NCBI GenBank assembly: GCA_031835245.1
Contig: JAVKOQ010000029.1
Coordinates: forward strand, 264,257-328,256
Length of the DNA stretch: 64,000 nucleotides
Source: Balamuthia mandrillaris
Lineage: Eukaryota > Discosea > Longamoebia > Balamuthiidae
Reading direction: 5' to 3'
The position numbers and the translations under genes were made by a program. The notes beneath the pieces were generated by a model. The model ran no database searches, was not told the origin of the DNA, and worked only from the letters and a program-made list of their open reading frames with translations. Every line of letters starts with the position of its first letter. Position 1 is the first letter of the stretch. This document shows, one piece after another, positions 11,998 to 22,845 of the stretch.

Positions 11998-13297
11998 TTC
12001 TGTTTGCGATACTTATTGTCTGTAAATTGTAAAAGATCATGGACATTCCTCGTTTAGCATCACGCCTCGAGTGTTTGCACATCCGTTCTACCTTCCAAGA
12101 TAAAGCCAAAGCTGTTGAAATTGTACGTTGTTTTTTTTTTGTCCCTACACTATAGTTTTACCCTCGAGGCTGACACTCACTATTTACTGCTCTATTAAAA
12201 GACTTTGAATCTTGTACAACAAGCCTGCAAGGAAATCAAAGAGAGCAAGAAGTTGATCACTTTGATGGAGGTTAGCAACTTTCTCGTTTCTCCTTCCCCT
12301 TTCTCCTTGTCTAACCCGGTTCTATTTTCAAACTTGATAGCTGGTGTTGAAGGTCGGTAACATCTTGAACGGTGGCGGTGCCAAAGGAGGCGCCTACGGT
12401 TTCAAGCTCGATTCTATGTTGAAGATGGGAGACGTGCGGTCAACCAACCCTGAGCTGCCCACGCTGCTTCACTACCTCGCCTCCAAGGCTGAGCAGGACT
12501 ATCCTCAGCTCTTGACCATTATGGAGGACTTCAAGGCCCTCGGCGATGCTTGCAGAGGTATTTTCACTCTTTACTTTCGTTTCACCGCTCTCTTCTCTTC
12601 TGCTTACTTACTTGTTCTTGTTCTTTCTTTTCCAACAAAAAAAAAAAAAAAAACAAACAGAGAGCACAAGCCAAACAGCAACCGATCTGACCGCACTCAA
12701 AGCTGGCGTAACGCTTGTAGAAGGCCAGCTTAAGCAAGAAGAAGGCAGCGGCGGCAAATTCGCCTCTCTCATGAACGACTTCTTCAACCAAGCCAACGCC
12801 AAAGTGCAACAATTGGAGAGCAAGCAGGAGAAAGTCCTGAAGGCAGCCAAGGAGCTTATCGTCTACTTTGGCGAGAGGGACAACACAGCGCCCGAGGAGT
12901 TCTTTGGAACAGTCTACAGGGCGGTGCAGGCATTCGACAAGGCAGGCGAGGAGAACAAGAAGAGGCGGGACGCCGCAGAGAAGGCCAAGATCGCGGAGGA
13001 ACGTCGGGCTAACCTCAAGGCTAAAGCTGCTGGTTTGTATTCTTTTGTTTTGTGTAATGTGGGCGTGAGATACTCATAACAACAAAAGGAGGAAAAGGAG
13101 CAGCGGCAGGCGGAGCGGGCGGACCAGCGGGAGAGAAGCGCGGCTTGATGGACAACCTCATCGGCCAGATGCACACGGGAGATGCCTTCCAAAAGGGTGG
13201 CGGAGGCCAGCAGGTCATGGCCAACGAGGCCATGGCCATCTTTGCCAGGATGAAGCAAAAGAAAGCCGGCGAGGGAGGTGCTCCTCCTGGCAAGTAA
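8980..13297 (+). CDS. Diaphanous-related formin
   Basis: An actin-nucleating and elongating formin of roughly 1,050 residues in about 14 exons. Order of parts: a very basic N-terminus (MKRTKKEDKKRDKKDKK); an armadillo-like GBD/FH3 region (IELLKRGNLSVKELEELRVL, QPGLEAVIVSDISI, FEELVKSMDKDNVDLKVTVM), which in this family binds Rho GTPases; a short coiled coil (KLTDKVTSMKAEIDELKVKL); an FH1 domain of PPPPPGGG repeats at about 10984-11255; and an FH2 domain from about 11330 (KKLKQFNWVKLPD) through VGNILNGGGAKGGAYGFKL. A C-terminal GLMDNLIGQMHTGDAF resembles the DAD autoinhibitory helix. GBD plus DAD implies Rho-released autoinhibition. The FH1 coding stretch contains an internal tandem duplication (GGGPPPPPGMGP block). 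Intron phases were checked only in part. Confidence 0.93.
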
Positions 13298-13545
13298 GAA
13301 GAGAGAAGAAGGAACGAAAAGGTCTATCTTTTCCCTTTCTTTCTCTCTCTTTTGTTTTTTTGTGATTTAAAACTTTCCTTTTGATTATTTTTTTATTATT
13401 ATTTTTATTATTCGATTTGTCGATTCTTTTTGTTACTTTTTTAAAAGGAAGAATTATGTTTACTGTATTATTCTTGTCTTTGCCTCTCCCTTTCTCTCTC
13501 TCTCTCTCTCTCATTCTTTTCCTCCTCTTTCTTTCTTTCTCTCCA

Positions 13546-13589
<44 letters not shown>

Positions 13590-13615
13590 CCATTCATTCT
13601 TGCCTCTCCCTTTAG

Positions 13616-13652
<37 letters not shown>

Positions 13653-13725
13653 CATGCTTCTCCTCTCTCTCTCTCTCTCTCTCTCTCTTCGTTTGTTTAT
13701 ACACGAAGTTAGCATGCATGTTGGT
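13298..13725. repeat. Convergent intergenic region rich in (CT)n
   Basis: The spacer between the 3' ends of formin and FAM241 contains at least four separate CT runs between about 13496 and 13688. Several (about 13496-13512, 13554-13586, 13621-13647, 13663-13688) are separated by near-repeated CCATTCATTCT-like blocks. No gene was seen. Confidence 0.85.
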
Positions 13726-14608
13726 TTATGACCGGGAGTTGGAGTTGTTGCTGTTGCTGCCAAGAGTGTAGCCTCTGCCGCTGAAATACTGTCGTTGGGA
13801 AGAGGAGGAGGAAGAAGAAGAGGACTGCCGTAGAGGAAAGCAAGAAAAGAAGCTTTAGTTGTTGCTCTTCCCAACGAACAAGCGAGAAGAAAGCAGGCGC
13901 AACGTACGGAAGAGGAGGAAGGACCGCCATAGACAGAAAAGCCGGACCCATTGCCGCTACCACTGCTGCCGCTGGAACCACCTGAAGCAGCTGCACCAGG
14001 GAAGAACCCTCCTCCTTCCGCGGTGCCACCGTTCCGTTTGCCCAGGAAATAGATCAAACCGACCAACAAGAGCCCTTTAATCTGATGAGCCAAAAAGACA
14101 AAGAAAAAAAAAAGTGTGGAGAAAGAAAGGAGAAGAAGAAAACAAACCAGATGGGCCGATGAGGTAAAAGGCCAACAGGGCGGCCAGTAAAACTTGATAG
14201 TTCTTCAGCGTGGTGCCAAACAGCGTCACGTCCTCCTGAAGGAAGCTCCAGCCGACCAGCCCTTGTGAGTCTCCCCCTCCTCCTCCTCCTGACGCATCCG
14301 TCGCCGCTGATCGTTGGTGGCGGTGAACGGAGGAAGGCGGCGCTGCGGCTTCCTGCTGCGTGGCGGAGGAGTGTCCCGTCGATGTGTAGTACTGCGGTTC
14401 TCCGTCGTTATTATTATTATTGTCACCATTGGTGTTGATGTTGGCGGTGTTTCTGGGAGCGGACGAGTTACGCCCACCACTGCCACCACCACCCACCACC
14501 ACCACCACCACCACCACCACCACCACCACCACCACCACCACCACCACCACCACCACCACCACCACGAGCGTCTTCACGAACAATCTCTCCGTTGACGATG
14601 CGAACCAT
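13726..14608 (-). CDS. FAM241-family small membrane protein (DUF4605)
   Basis: The start MVRIVNGEIVREDAR and the membrane segment GLLLVGLIYFLGKR match animal FAM241A/B, an uncharacterised family. Exons: 14608-14148, 14074 to about 13899, and a last short exon ending YFSGRGYTLGSNSNNSNSRS with its stop at 13726. Two hydrophobic segments (LLAALLAFYLIGPS and GLLLVGLIYF) are brought together by a phase-1 splice. Between the N-terminus and the membrane part is a poly-Gly tract from (GGT)n at about 14495-14563, then an N/S-rich linker. The frame from the ATG hits a stop after this tract, while the downstream reading is one base out, with a GGTGGG irregularity near 14492. This may be a repeat-length error in the assembly, an allele, or an unrecognised splice. 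It shares a promoter with the CRIB-LRR gene. Confidence 0.75.
14489..14565. repeat. (CCA)n / (GGT)n trinucleotide tract in FAM241
   Basis: About 24 tandem CCA/CAC units encode poly-Gly on the minus strand. An extra C at 14492-14494 shifts the frame across the tract. Confidence 0.9.
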
Positions 14609-14838
14609 TCTTTTTCTTTTTCTTTTTCTTTTTTTTTATTGTGTTGCTATGGCAACCTTCTAATTCTGAATGACGTCACCTACATATCTATTTATGGAAA
14701 TTTATTACGTCAGTAAGAAATTGGATGAGTTTGTCGACAGTAATGCATGCCTCAAAAATGGAAAATTTTACTATGAGAAATATATTTTTTGTTTTACAAC
14801 TGTGACCCATAGAATAAGAGAACAACAAAAAAAAGAGA
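14609..14838. promoter_or_regulatory. Bidirectional promoter with X-box, CRE-like and TGTCGACA sites
   Basis: The 230 bp between the FAM241 and CRIB-LRR start codons contain GTTGCTATGGCAAC at 14643-14656, a full RFX-type X-box with two inverted half sites. TGACGTCA follows at 14671-14678, a full CRE/bZIP palindrome. TTACGTCAG lies near 14705 and TGTCGACA at 14732-14739. The motifs are read directly; the binding proteins are inferred from known motif families. Confidence 0.65.
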
Positions 14839-16833
14839 ATGAAGGAAAGAGGGACAGCCTTTTTGAAAAAAATAAAGGACCGGGAAGTAGGGGTAGGTGG
14901 CGGCGGCGGCTATGCCAGAATCAAAAGAGAACAGGAATTGCCGGTATCGCACCCGCACTATGACACTTTTCGACACGGGCTTCATATTGGTTGCGATGAG
15001 GAAGGCAACTTTAATGTTTGTTATACCACTTTCTTCTGCCTTTCTTTCTCCTTTGAAACGAAGCAAAATTAATGGGTGTCGTTTGTGAAACGAAAAGGGA
15101 GTGCCTGACGAGTGGGTTGACGAGTTACTTCCCGGCGGGCAGGCAAGAAAAGAGAAGACAAGCACTGAGCCAAGCTACTCCTTAGCGCTTCCCAACAACT
15201 CCCAAGCCTCACCCAAACAACAGCTGCCTCCTGTCATAAGCCCTCGCTCCGAGGACCTCGCCATGCTTCATCGTACTCCTCCTGCTTCTTCCACTGCCGG
15301 TTCCATTCGACCTCATATCAATATAGCCACCCGAGGAGGAGACGGAGGAGGAGGTAGCAGAAGAGCACCACCGTCATCCGCGGGTGGTGGTGAGGCGTCC
15401 TCTCGTCCTGCTCTTCCACCCACTCCTCTGCCAAGAACTCCTGCTTCTTCCTCTGTAGCGCCCGGTGCTCCGGTTGGAGACTACTCTCGCTTCTCCTTCT
15501 CGCAACTTCCTACAGCTCACTCTAATCCTCATTTTCAAGGACAACCTTCCCCTTCTCCTTTTCCTCCTCCTTCTTCTTCGTCTTCTTCCTCTCGCCCTGT
15601 TCCTTTCTCCTCCAACAACGCAAACAAGCCATCCACGCTCCCTCCTCTTCCTTCGTCTTCATCTTCAGCAGAAAAAGCATTTGCTGCCTCTTCCAATGTA
15701 CGAAGACCAACATCACCACCAACCGAACTGGCCTCTCCAAACGCATCCACAGAGAGACGAGGGCACTTGCTGGACAAGGCTCGTCATCGCTCCCGTTCGT
15801 TCAACGACTTGGAATCCGCTTTCAACGGCTTTGCGACGGAAGAGCAACAGCAACAACAAAGAAGAAACACCCAAACACAGCTACCACCAAAAAACGCAGC
15901 GCCGCCATCCTTTCGCTTTGTGGAGTCGACCACGAAACAGCAGCAACAACAAAAGTCTGCTCCGAATCTTCTCTCCCGAACGAACAAAACAACCGGAGAC
16001 CCGTTTGGAGAAAGCAGCCAACTTCAACCAACACAACCACCGAAACAGAAAAAGAAGTTGAAAGCGTTTTTGGGGGATGGGTTGGAGAAAGCGCGAGCAA
16101 AAGGTACACAGATAAGACATAAAGCGGGTTACAAGAAAGGAGATGAAGGAGATGAAGAAGAAAGCGATGAAGAAGAAGAGGATGATGACGACGATGATGA
16201 AGCGTTTGGAGGGGGATGCACCGTCGCAAGTCGGTTGCAAAGGAGCTTCTCTGCTTCCAACGGTGGGCAAATGTTGAACTTGTCGGGTTTAGGATTGGAG
16301 AGAGACGTTCCGACAGAAGCCCAGAGCAAACAGTTGACTGCCGCCTTGATGGACTTGAATCTGTCTCACAACTGCTTTGCGGATATACCGACTTCGCTTC
16401 CTTTGTATAGCAACTTGCAGGAGCTTAACTTGAGCGGCAATCGCTTGACTCAGCTGTCGTTGTTGGACAAGCTCCCAAAGCTCAAAGCGCTTTCGTTGAA
16501 CGGAAACCAACTGTACTCTCTCTCTCTCTCTCTCTTGCTTTCTGCCTTCCCTTTAATCCGTTTTTTTCTCTCGTTCTCATCTTTCTCCTCTCTAATAATA
16601 GGACAAGGCTCCCAGCCACCATAGCTCAATGCAGTGACTTGGAGAAGCTAGAGTTGCGTAACAATCAGCTGCAGCAACTGCCGCTCGAAATAGGCTTTCT
16701 CACCAAACTGGAAGACCTTCATCTGACAGGCAATCCTCTCTCCTCTCTTCCTCCATCCATCGGTTATTTAGCGAACTTGGAGGTATACGCTTTTGCTCTC
16801 GTTGGCGTTCTTTCATCGTTTCTTTCTCTCTCG

Positions 16834-16864
<31 letters not shown>

Positions 16865-18050
16865 GGTCTAAGCTCTTTGTGCATAAGGTATTGGATGTTA
16901 GTAGTTGTGGCTTGAGACAACTTCCTGAAGAATTGTCTTACTGCTTTCGCCTCATTGAGCTCGACCTCGGTAACAACAACCTGGGAGCTCTCCCACAAAC
17001 GTTGGGTCTCTGCTCCCGTTTGGGCGCTCTCAACCTGTGCGACAATCAGCTAACCGATCTGCCTCTTTCTTTGGGCTTTGCAACTGCTCTTTCGGTTTGT
17101 TCCCTTCTCTGCTGATCTTCTTCCCTCTTCTCTCCTCCTCCTCCTTTCATTAGTATTGCTCTAAACTCTCCTCTCCCCATGTAGAGCTGTATAGCCGATC
17201 GCAACAACTTTGTAGACCAGACTCTAGTAGCGAAGCATAACATCGGGACAGACCATCTATTGGACTACCTCGCCAAACGGTTGGCATCCTCCTGCGATTC
17301 GGACAAGTACATGGCCCATTTGATGGCCACTCGACCGAAACTACCGGCCCTCCAACAACGAACCAATGATGGCACCCATCTTCACCTCTCGCTTCAACCT
17401 CAAAAACAAAAAGGAGGCTCTGGCTTTCAACCAAGGATTCAGGTCTCACAAGCTGCAGAGTCTTCTTCCGCTTCTGCTGCTTCCTCTTCTGCCAACCCAA
17501 CTCTCTCCGAGGAGCTTCGCAAAAAGATAACTCGGTTGAGACAGCTTTCAAAGGACATGGCCACCTCCATTCGTGATAAGCTGAGAGAGCTGAAACTGAA
17601 GCTCTCCAATGTTACTCAGGTCGAGCAAGGCATACCCCTCGCTAAAATAGCACGTTCCTTCAAAGAGGTGATGCCCTTAACATCTTCCCTCGTTTCTCCT
17701 CTTTGCCTCTGCTTTCTTCTGTTTCTAGATTCTTCCTGTTTCATTAACCAACTTATGCTCTCTCTCTCTCTCTCTCTCTCTCTTGTACAAAAACAAGGAC
17801 ATGGTTGCTATTCAAACGTTAACCAAATCACAAAACCCTGTATGGGTGGAGCTCCCACCATCGCACCCGAGCGAAGATAAGCTGATTGTTCTGAAGAGGA
17901 CCATCGCTAACAGCTTTGATAATGTTGGAGTCGCCATCCAAGGTGATTTTCATGACTGCTCTATTCTCGCTTCTCTCTCTCGTTTCTTTCTCCTTCCCTC
18001 TACGCTTCTTGTTCTTCTTCTTCTTGTTCTTCTTCTTGTTCTTGTTCTTC

Positions 18051-18082
<32 letters not shown>

Positions 18083-18253
18083 CTTCTTCTTCTTCTTCTT
18101 CTTCTTCTTTCTCTGATCTCACTAACACCACAACCAGCAATAATGAGCATTGTGAATAAGTCTGAGGATGTGAGCGTGATATTTAAGCTCATCAACCATT
18201 TGAAATCTTTGTACAACGTATTTTTGAAGGCGGACTCCACTCCTTCCTCCTAA
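14839..18253 (+). CDS. CRIB-domain leucine-rich repeat protein
   Basis: A probable effector of a Rac/Cdc42-type GTPase. A phase-0 splice from about 15020 to about 15100 joins SHPHYDTFRHGLHIGCDEEG to NFNGVPDEWVDELL, a complete CRIB/PBD motif near residues 35-70. A long Ser/Pro/Gln-rich disordered region follows, with an acidic DEEE run near 16150-16205. SHOC2-like leucine-rich repeats follow from about 16330 (LMDLNLSHNCFADIPTSLPL, LQELNLSGNRLTQL, LEKLELRNNQLQQLPLEIG, LEDLHLTGNPLSSLPPSIG, LIELDLGNNNLGALPQTLG). The helical C-terminus (RKKITRLRQLSKDMATSIRD, KLINHLKSLYNVFLK) is unassigned. About seven exons and roughly 900 residues; all junction phases tested agree. No kinase domain is present, unlike PAK. 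Confidence 0.87.
18003..18112 (+). repeat. (TTC)n repeat in last intron of the CRIB-LRR gene
   Basis: A TTC-rich intronic tract, with TTG interruptions in its first half and nearly pure over its last 60 bases, ends about 25 nt upstream of the acceptor. Confidence 0.9.
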
Positions 18254-18396
18254 ACCTTTTGCATGACCACCGCCACTATCTGCTTCGCTTTTGTAACATA
18301 ACGACTTTCAACATTTTAAAAACAATATATGTGGGTTTTTTTTTGTTACTTGTACAGTTTGTCGCGCCTTCTCTTCTTCTTCCCTTCTTCTTCTTC

Positions 18397-19777
18397 TCAA
18401 TGCTTCTTGTGTTTAGTCTCCAAGTGAAGGTAATGCTTCGCGCATTCATAAAAGACATACGTGATGCAGTGCGATGGAATTCCTTTCACAAGACTCGGCA
18501 GAAAGCCTCTGTAGAAGCCTTTTATACCCTCTCCATTGTAAGTCTGTCTCAAGCAATCCACCAGACCTGTGTAGTGCCTCTCCATGGCTGTGTGTCCTCC
18601 TGGAAGGTGGTGGTGCTGGTGAGCGGCCACTCCCTGCATGATCAAACGCGACTTGACCACGTGAAGAGGATGAGAGATAAGAGTGCCGGCTAAGGTGGAG
18701 GAAGTGGCACAAAAGAGCAAAGGCAGAACGGAAGGAGAGGATGAAGTTGCCGACGAAGGGGCCAAACGAGAGACCAGGGTTTTGGAGAGATCGTAAGTCA
18801 TAAGGGCGACACCAGAGTGAGGAAAGGTGCTGATGAGGACCGTGCTTAGACCACGATAAAAGGGACGGATCTAATTGGTGGTTCCAAAAATAAAGATGGA
18901 AGAAGAGAGAATGAGTGATAGAAAAAAGGGAGAGGGAGAGGGAGAGAGAGGAGAGGAGAGGGAGAGGGAGAGGGAGAGGGAGAGGGAGAGGGAGAGGGAG
19001 AGGGAGAGGGAGAGGGAGAGGGAGAGGGAGAGGGAGAGAGGGAGAGGGAGAGGGAGAGGGAGAGGGAGAGGGAGAGGGAGGAGGGAGAGGGAGAGGGAGA
19101 GAGAGGGAGAGGGAGAGGGAGAGGGAGAGGGAGAGGGAGAGGGAGAGGGAGAGGGAGAGGGAGAGGGAGAGGGAGAGGGAGAGGGAGAGGGAGAGGGAGA
19201 GGGAGAGAGAAGTAAATAGAAAAGCACGAAATAGCAGGTCTGGAAGCGAAATTAAACGAATAACTTACGTATCCTTCGTGTGCCATTATCTTTCTGATAA
19301 CATCCCCAGCACCACGGTAAGTGCCATCGGGCGCTCCACAAAGCCTTGTCTTGATAACTTCCAGCGGATAACAACTGGCATGTGCCGCTATGCCTCCCAC
19401 TCCTCCTGCCACAAACAATTGCCAGCCAGCCAAAGTGGACTCTTTTTTGCTTGATGACGAAGTTCCATTTTGAGAGGAGTAAAGCGAGAACCATTGTTTG
19501 CTTCGTTCAAAGACGGCAAACTTCACAGCGGACTCGGGAGAGGATTTGAGAATGTTCACCAAGTTGCCTCGGAAGAAACCGCGAAGCCCGCCGTTCTTCC
19601 AAATATCGCGAAAGACTTGGGTGACGGATGGCGGTCGTTCCGTTTGGAGCTGGTAGATGATTTTGAGGCGTTCAAGTGGCGCTGTGCTCGTCTTTTGTTG
19701 GTTTGTTTTATTTTATGTTTTGTTAGTTAAAAATATGTTTACGGAAGTCAGAGGAGAAAGAAAGAAAGAAGAAATGA

Positions 19778-19833
<56 letters not shown>

Positions 19834-19893
19834 AACGACAAGAAAGAAAGAAACGACAAGAAAGAAAGAAACGACAAGAAAGAAAGAAACGAC

Positions 19894-19933
<40 letters not shown>

Positions 19934-19939
19934 AACGAC

Positions 19940-20011
<72 letters not shown>

Positions 20012-20789
20012 AGAAAGAAAGAAAGAAACGAAAAGAAAGAAACGACACGAAAGAAACGACAAGAAAGAAAGAAAGAACAACAACAACAAGAGAGACAGAG
20101 AGCGAGAGGAGAGGAGAGAGGAGAGAAGCAGAGACAGAACACAAGAAGAAAAGGGAACGGACAAAAAAAAGAGAGAAGGAATAAAAAACCTTCGCAAGAG
20201 CCGTGGCAGTAGCCCCACAGAGCATATGAATGGCCGAAGAGGTCTTCCTCTCGGCCAAGGCGGGGCTAACAATGCCCTCCACGTCCCCGCCGACGATCAA
20301 CGCCTGCTTCCAGTACTTGAACACCGCCTCCCTGTTGGTCTCCGGCACCATCAGGAGGAACTGCCGCCACTCCCCAAAGTCGATCTCGCCGTTGCCGTTG
20401 GCGTCGATGCGGCGAAAGAGGGCTCGGACCTCCTCCTCGTCGTGCTTCATGCCCATCAGGTGCAGCGCCCTCTCCACCTCCTCCAGCTCCAGCGCCCCGT
20501 TGTGGTTGGTGTCCAGCTCGTCAAAGAGCAGGCGCAGCTCCCTGGTGCGCTCCTCCACGAACTGCTGGAACTCTTCCAGCGTGATGCCGCCGTCCCTGTC
20601 CCTGTCCATGCGGGCCAGGAGGGCTTGGACGTGGGCGTCGGTGTAGGGGAGGCGCAGGGACTTCATGCCCTCGACAAGCTCGGTGCTGGTGAGTTTTCCG
20701 TCCCCATCTTTGTCGAGGCGGGCAAACTCGTTGCGGACGAGCGCCTCATCAGGAGCCGCCACCACCGCTTCTTGCTGTTTGCTTTCCAT
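18397..20789 (-). CDS. Ca2+-binding mitochondrial carrier (SCaMC / ATP-Mg-Pi carrier)
   Basis: This is an inner-membrane SLC25 carrier with an N-terminal EF-hand domain, resembling SLC25A23/24/25, which exchange ATP-Mg for phosphate under Ca2+ control. The first exon (20789 to about 20190) encodes four EF-hands (DKDGDGKLTSTEL, DRDRDGGITLEEF, DTNHNGALELEEV, DANGNGEIDFGEW) and the first carrier helix (AIHMLCGATATALAK). After the large repeat intron come TAPLERLKIIYQLQT, then GFFRGNLVNILKSSPESAVKF, then ASCYPLEVIKTRL, then a small exon IRPFYRGLSTVLIST, and finally SHPLHVVKSRLIMQG to the stop at 18397. These give three PxD/E-x-x-K/R-x-R/K signatures, as expected of a whole carrier. ATG 20789 is the first Met in frame. 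Confidence 0.92.
18927..19208 (-). repeat. (GGGAGA)n hexanucleotide satellite in SCaMC intron
   Basis: About 280 bp of near-perfect GGGAGA units with a few GA-only or GAGGA interruptions lie in a minus-strand intron. On the coding strand they are pyrimidine-only (TCTCCC)n. Confidence 0.95.
19751..20082 (-). repeat. Compound (GAAA)n repeat with CGACAAG interruptions in SCaMC intron 1
   Basis: This array of GAAA units is interrupted by ACGACAAG, giving GAAACGACAAGAAAG repeatedly. It is the reverse complement of the TTTCTTGTCGTTTC composite in the plus-strand LRR introns at 4262-4866 and 6291-6500. Confidence 0.95.
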
Positions 20790-21045
20790 CCCTCTTTCTT
20801 TCTTCGTCGTCAATTTAAGGTATTTTATGTCGACGATCTTTTATTGATTTAAGATTGAAGCTTTGAAAAAATCGTTTTCACCAGGACGTCATGAAATACA
20901 GTGATGTCACCTTTAACTCAAAGAGGAAATGATGACATACGTTTATAGGGAAATTCGGAATTTGAAGGCGAAAATTCAATTCACCAAAGCAGAAAAGAAA
21001 AAAAGGAGTGACACGCGCACGGAGGGACCCAAAAAAACAAAAAGG
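20790..21045. promoter_or_regulatory. Divergent promoter, SCaMC / CLN5
   Basis: The 256 bp between two start codons contain TGTCGACG at 20829-20836, GGACGTCA at 20884-20891 and TGATGTCA at 20902-20909, the last two being near-CRE sites. No TATA box was seen. A regulatory role is inferred from motif recurrence at other gene starts. Confidence 0.5.
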
Positions 21046-22088
21046 ATGCGGGTCGTGGGGAGAGCGTGGGTCGTTCTGTGGTGCTTCTTCTTCATCGGAT
21101 GGGTGGCGGCTGGTCCGTGGGACCCTATCCCTTGGGACTCTGTCCCCATGGCCAAGCCATGTTCGTATTATATCCATTTTTTTGTCCTGTTACTTGATTT
21201 ATTTATTTATGTTCAGCGCCTCACCTTTTTCTCTCTCTCTCTCTCTCTCTCTCAAACGTAACACACAAAAAGCGGATAAGGTGGACTTTTATTATGTGGA
21301 AGCGCCGCTGCTGTCTGCTGAGGTATTATTTGTTTATTGTTTAGTTTTATCGAATTGTTTGTTCACGTCTCCTTCTACAGATTGGGACCACCATCCTGGG
21401 GTACTTTGACTTGTTCCATGGAGCTGTTGCCATTCATAATAGGTTATTATTCTTCTTTCACTTTCTCCTGCATTGTTCCTTTCTCCTTTCTCCTTTCTCC
21501 TTTCTCCATTCTCTTGTGTGCTTCTCACAACAAAAAAAAAAAGGGATTCTGGAGTAAACATAACCATCAACTATGACGCGGACGACTTTTACCACTCCTT
21601 CTACCCAAAGCTGGTCACCAACAGCACTGGCCATAAAGCGTTAGAATGGATCAATGGAGGTTTGTCTCTTATTATTTTTTTTTCTTTGTTTTATCTTCTT
21701 TTTCTCCTCCATCATTGCTGCTTCTTCTTATCCTCAGTATTACTTTTTCTTTCCGCTTTCTTCTTATTCTCCTTTCCTCTTTTTTCTTTGGTCTCTTTCC
21801 TTTCTGTGTTTTGTTGTTATAAGGGGCGGTTTTGATCTACAAGGGCATAAATGCTTCATATTGGGTGGAGGAAGGTCTCCGTCGGCCAGTGACCTCTGTG
21901 AGCGGGGACCTGTTTAACAAGTACATGATGTGGTTGAGGACTGTGAACGACACCTATCTCTACTATAACTTTTGGGATGTGTGGTCTTCTTTCCCTGATG
22001 GAACTCATTACTTGAAAGGTTGGACGTGTTTCGACTTTGTATGGAAGAGTATGCAAGTGTTGCATGGTAGTTTCTTCCTCTATTTTCG

Positions 22089-22124
<36 letters not shown>

Positions 22125-22655
22125 ACAACGAGACACACATCGCTTAAAAAGACATGGGTGCAAAGTTGGATACGAACAAACGAAGTAAGGATTGGGCCAA
22201 CTTGTATTCTTCCAGCGCCCCCATCCTGCTTGATAGCAACAATCCTGCACACATGCAGCAAGTTCTTCAATATTGGGAGGTACTTAAAAGCTTTCTTCCT
22301 GTTTACTCTTACTCTTTCTTCACTTGCACCCACTTACTAGTTTGTTTAAACCACCAAAAAGACATTGTTGGATCTGCGGCACGCCTCTTGGGAGGAAGTG
22401 ATAACAACGTTGGTGGACATCTTGGAGGGAAAGTTCTACATTCGTGTCGATGAGTCCTACTATGAAGTCAAACTGCACTTCCCATATCCTTTTTACTTTA
22501 TGTTTCATACCCGTTTACTCTTTCTTGGCTCTCCAAAGTTTCTGTTCTCCCTTAACTCTCGTACATTCTTGTGGGTGTCCTATGCGTCACAGCCATGGAC
22601 AGCAGCAGCCAAAGCGATGGCCGCTTTCCTCGCCAAGAGGGCTCTCGCTTCCTAA
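21046..22655 (+). CDS. CLN5: CLN5-like lysosomal protein
   Basis: A lysosomal glycoprotein whose human orthologue is mutated in Batten disease and is described as a Cys-based hydrolase and BMP synthase. Eight exons give about 310 residues. An N-terminal signal peptide (MRVVGRAWVVLWCFFFIGWVAAG) is followed by DPIPWDSVP. The core shows VDFYYVEAPLLSAEIG, then LFHGAVAIHN (aligned with the catalytic-His region), then INASYWVEEG, GDLFNKYMMWLR, YYNFWDVW and GWTCFDFVW (aligned with the catalytic Cys). Phases agree at every junction. The last intron is U12-type AT-AC (22484-22564); removing it yields VKLHFPFLWVSY, which fits the conserved C-terminal strand. The stop overlaps an AATAAA signal (22655-22660). 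Several NxT/S sites are present. Confidence 0.9.
22484..22564 (+). other. U12-type AT-AC intron in CLN5
   Basis: The intron begins ATATCCTTTTT directly after CAC TTC CC, has a branch-point match TCCCTTAAC at 22548-22556, and ends TCTCGTAC. It is 81 nt long, with the branch A about 9-10 nt from the 3' end. Splicing restores a frame that continues the CLN5 family sequence. No GT-AG alternative gives a sensible C-terminus. Confidence 0.85.
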
Positions 22656-22845
22656 ATAAAGTTTCTTTCTTCTCCTTCACTGATGTGTGTTTTTGTGTAC
22701 TCCTGCGAACTTAAAGGGGACAAAGAAGAAAGAAGAAGAAGAAGAGGGAGAATAGACCAAGTGTTTGTTTGGTTGATTGTTTTTATAAAATAACAGGGAA
22801 AAACGAGAGACACAAAAAGGTTCAAAGGCGGGGCAAAGAGTTTGT

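Noticed and set aside
19268-19275. GTATCCTT as a possible U12 donor
   Set aside because: It lies on the non-coding strand of a carrier exon, so it cannot be a donor for that gene.
18915-19454. Long RGRG-type and SPSP-type frames on both strands
   Set aside because: Translations of the (GGGAGA)n satellite inside a carrier intron, not genes.
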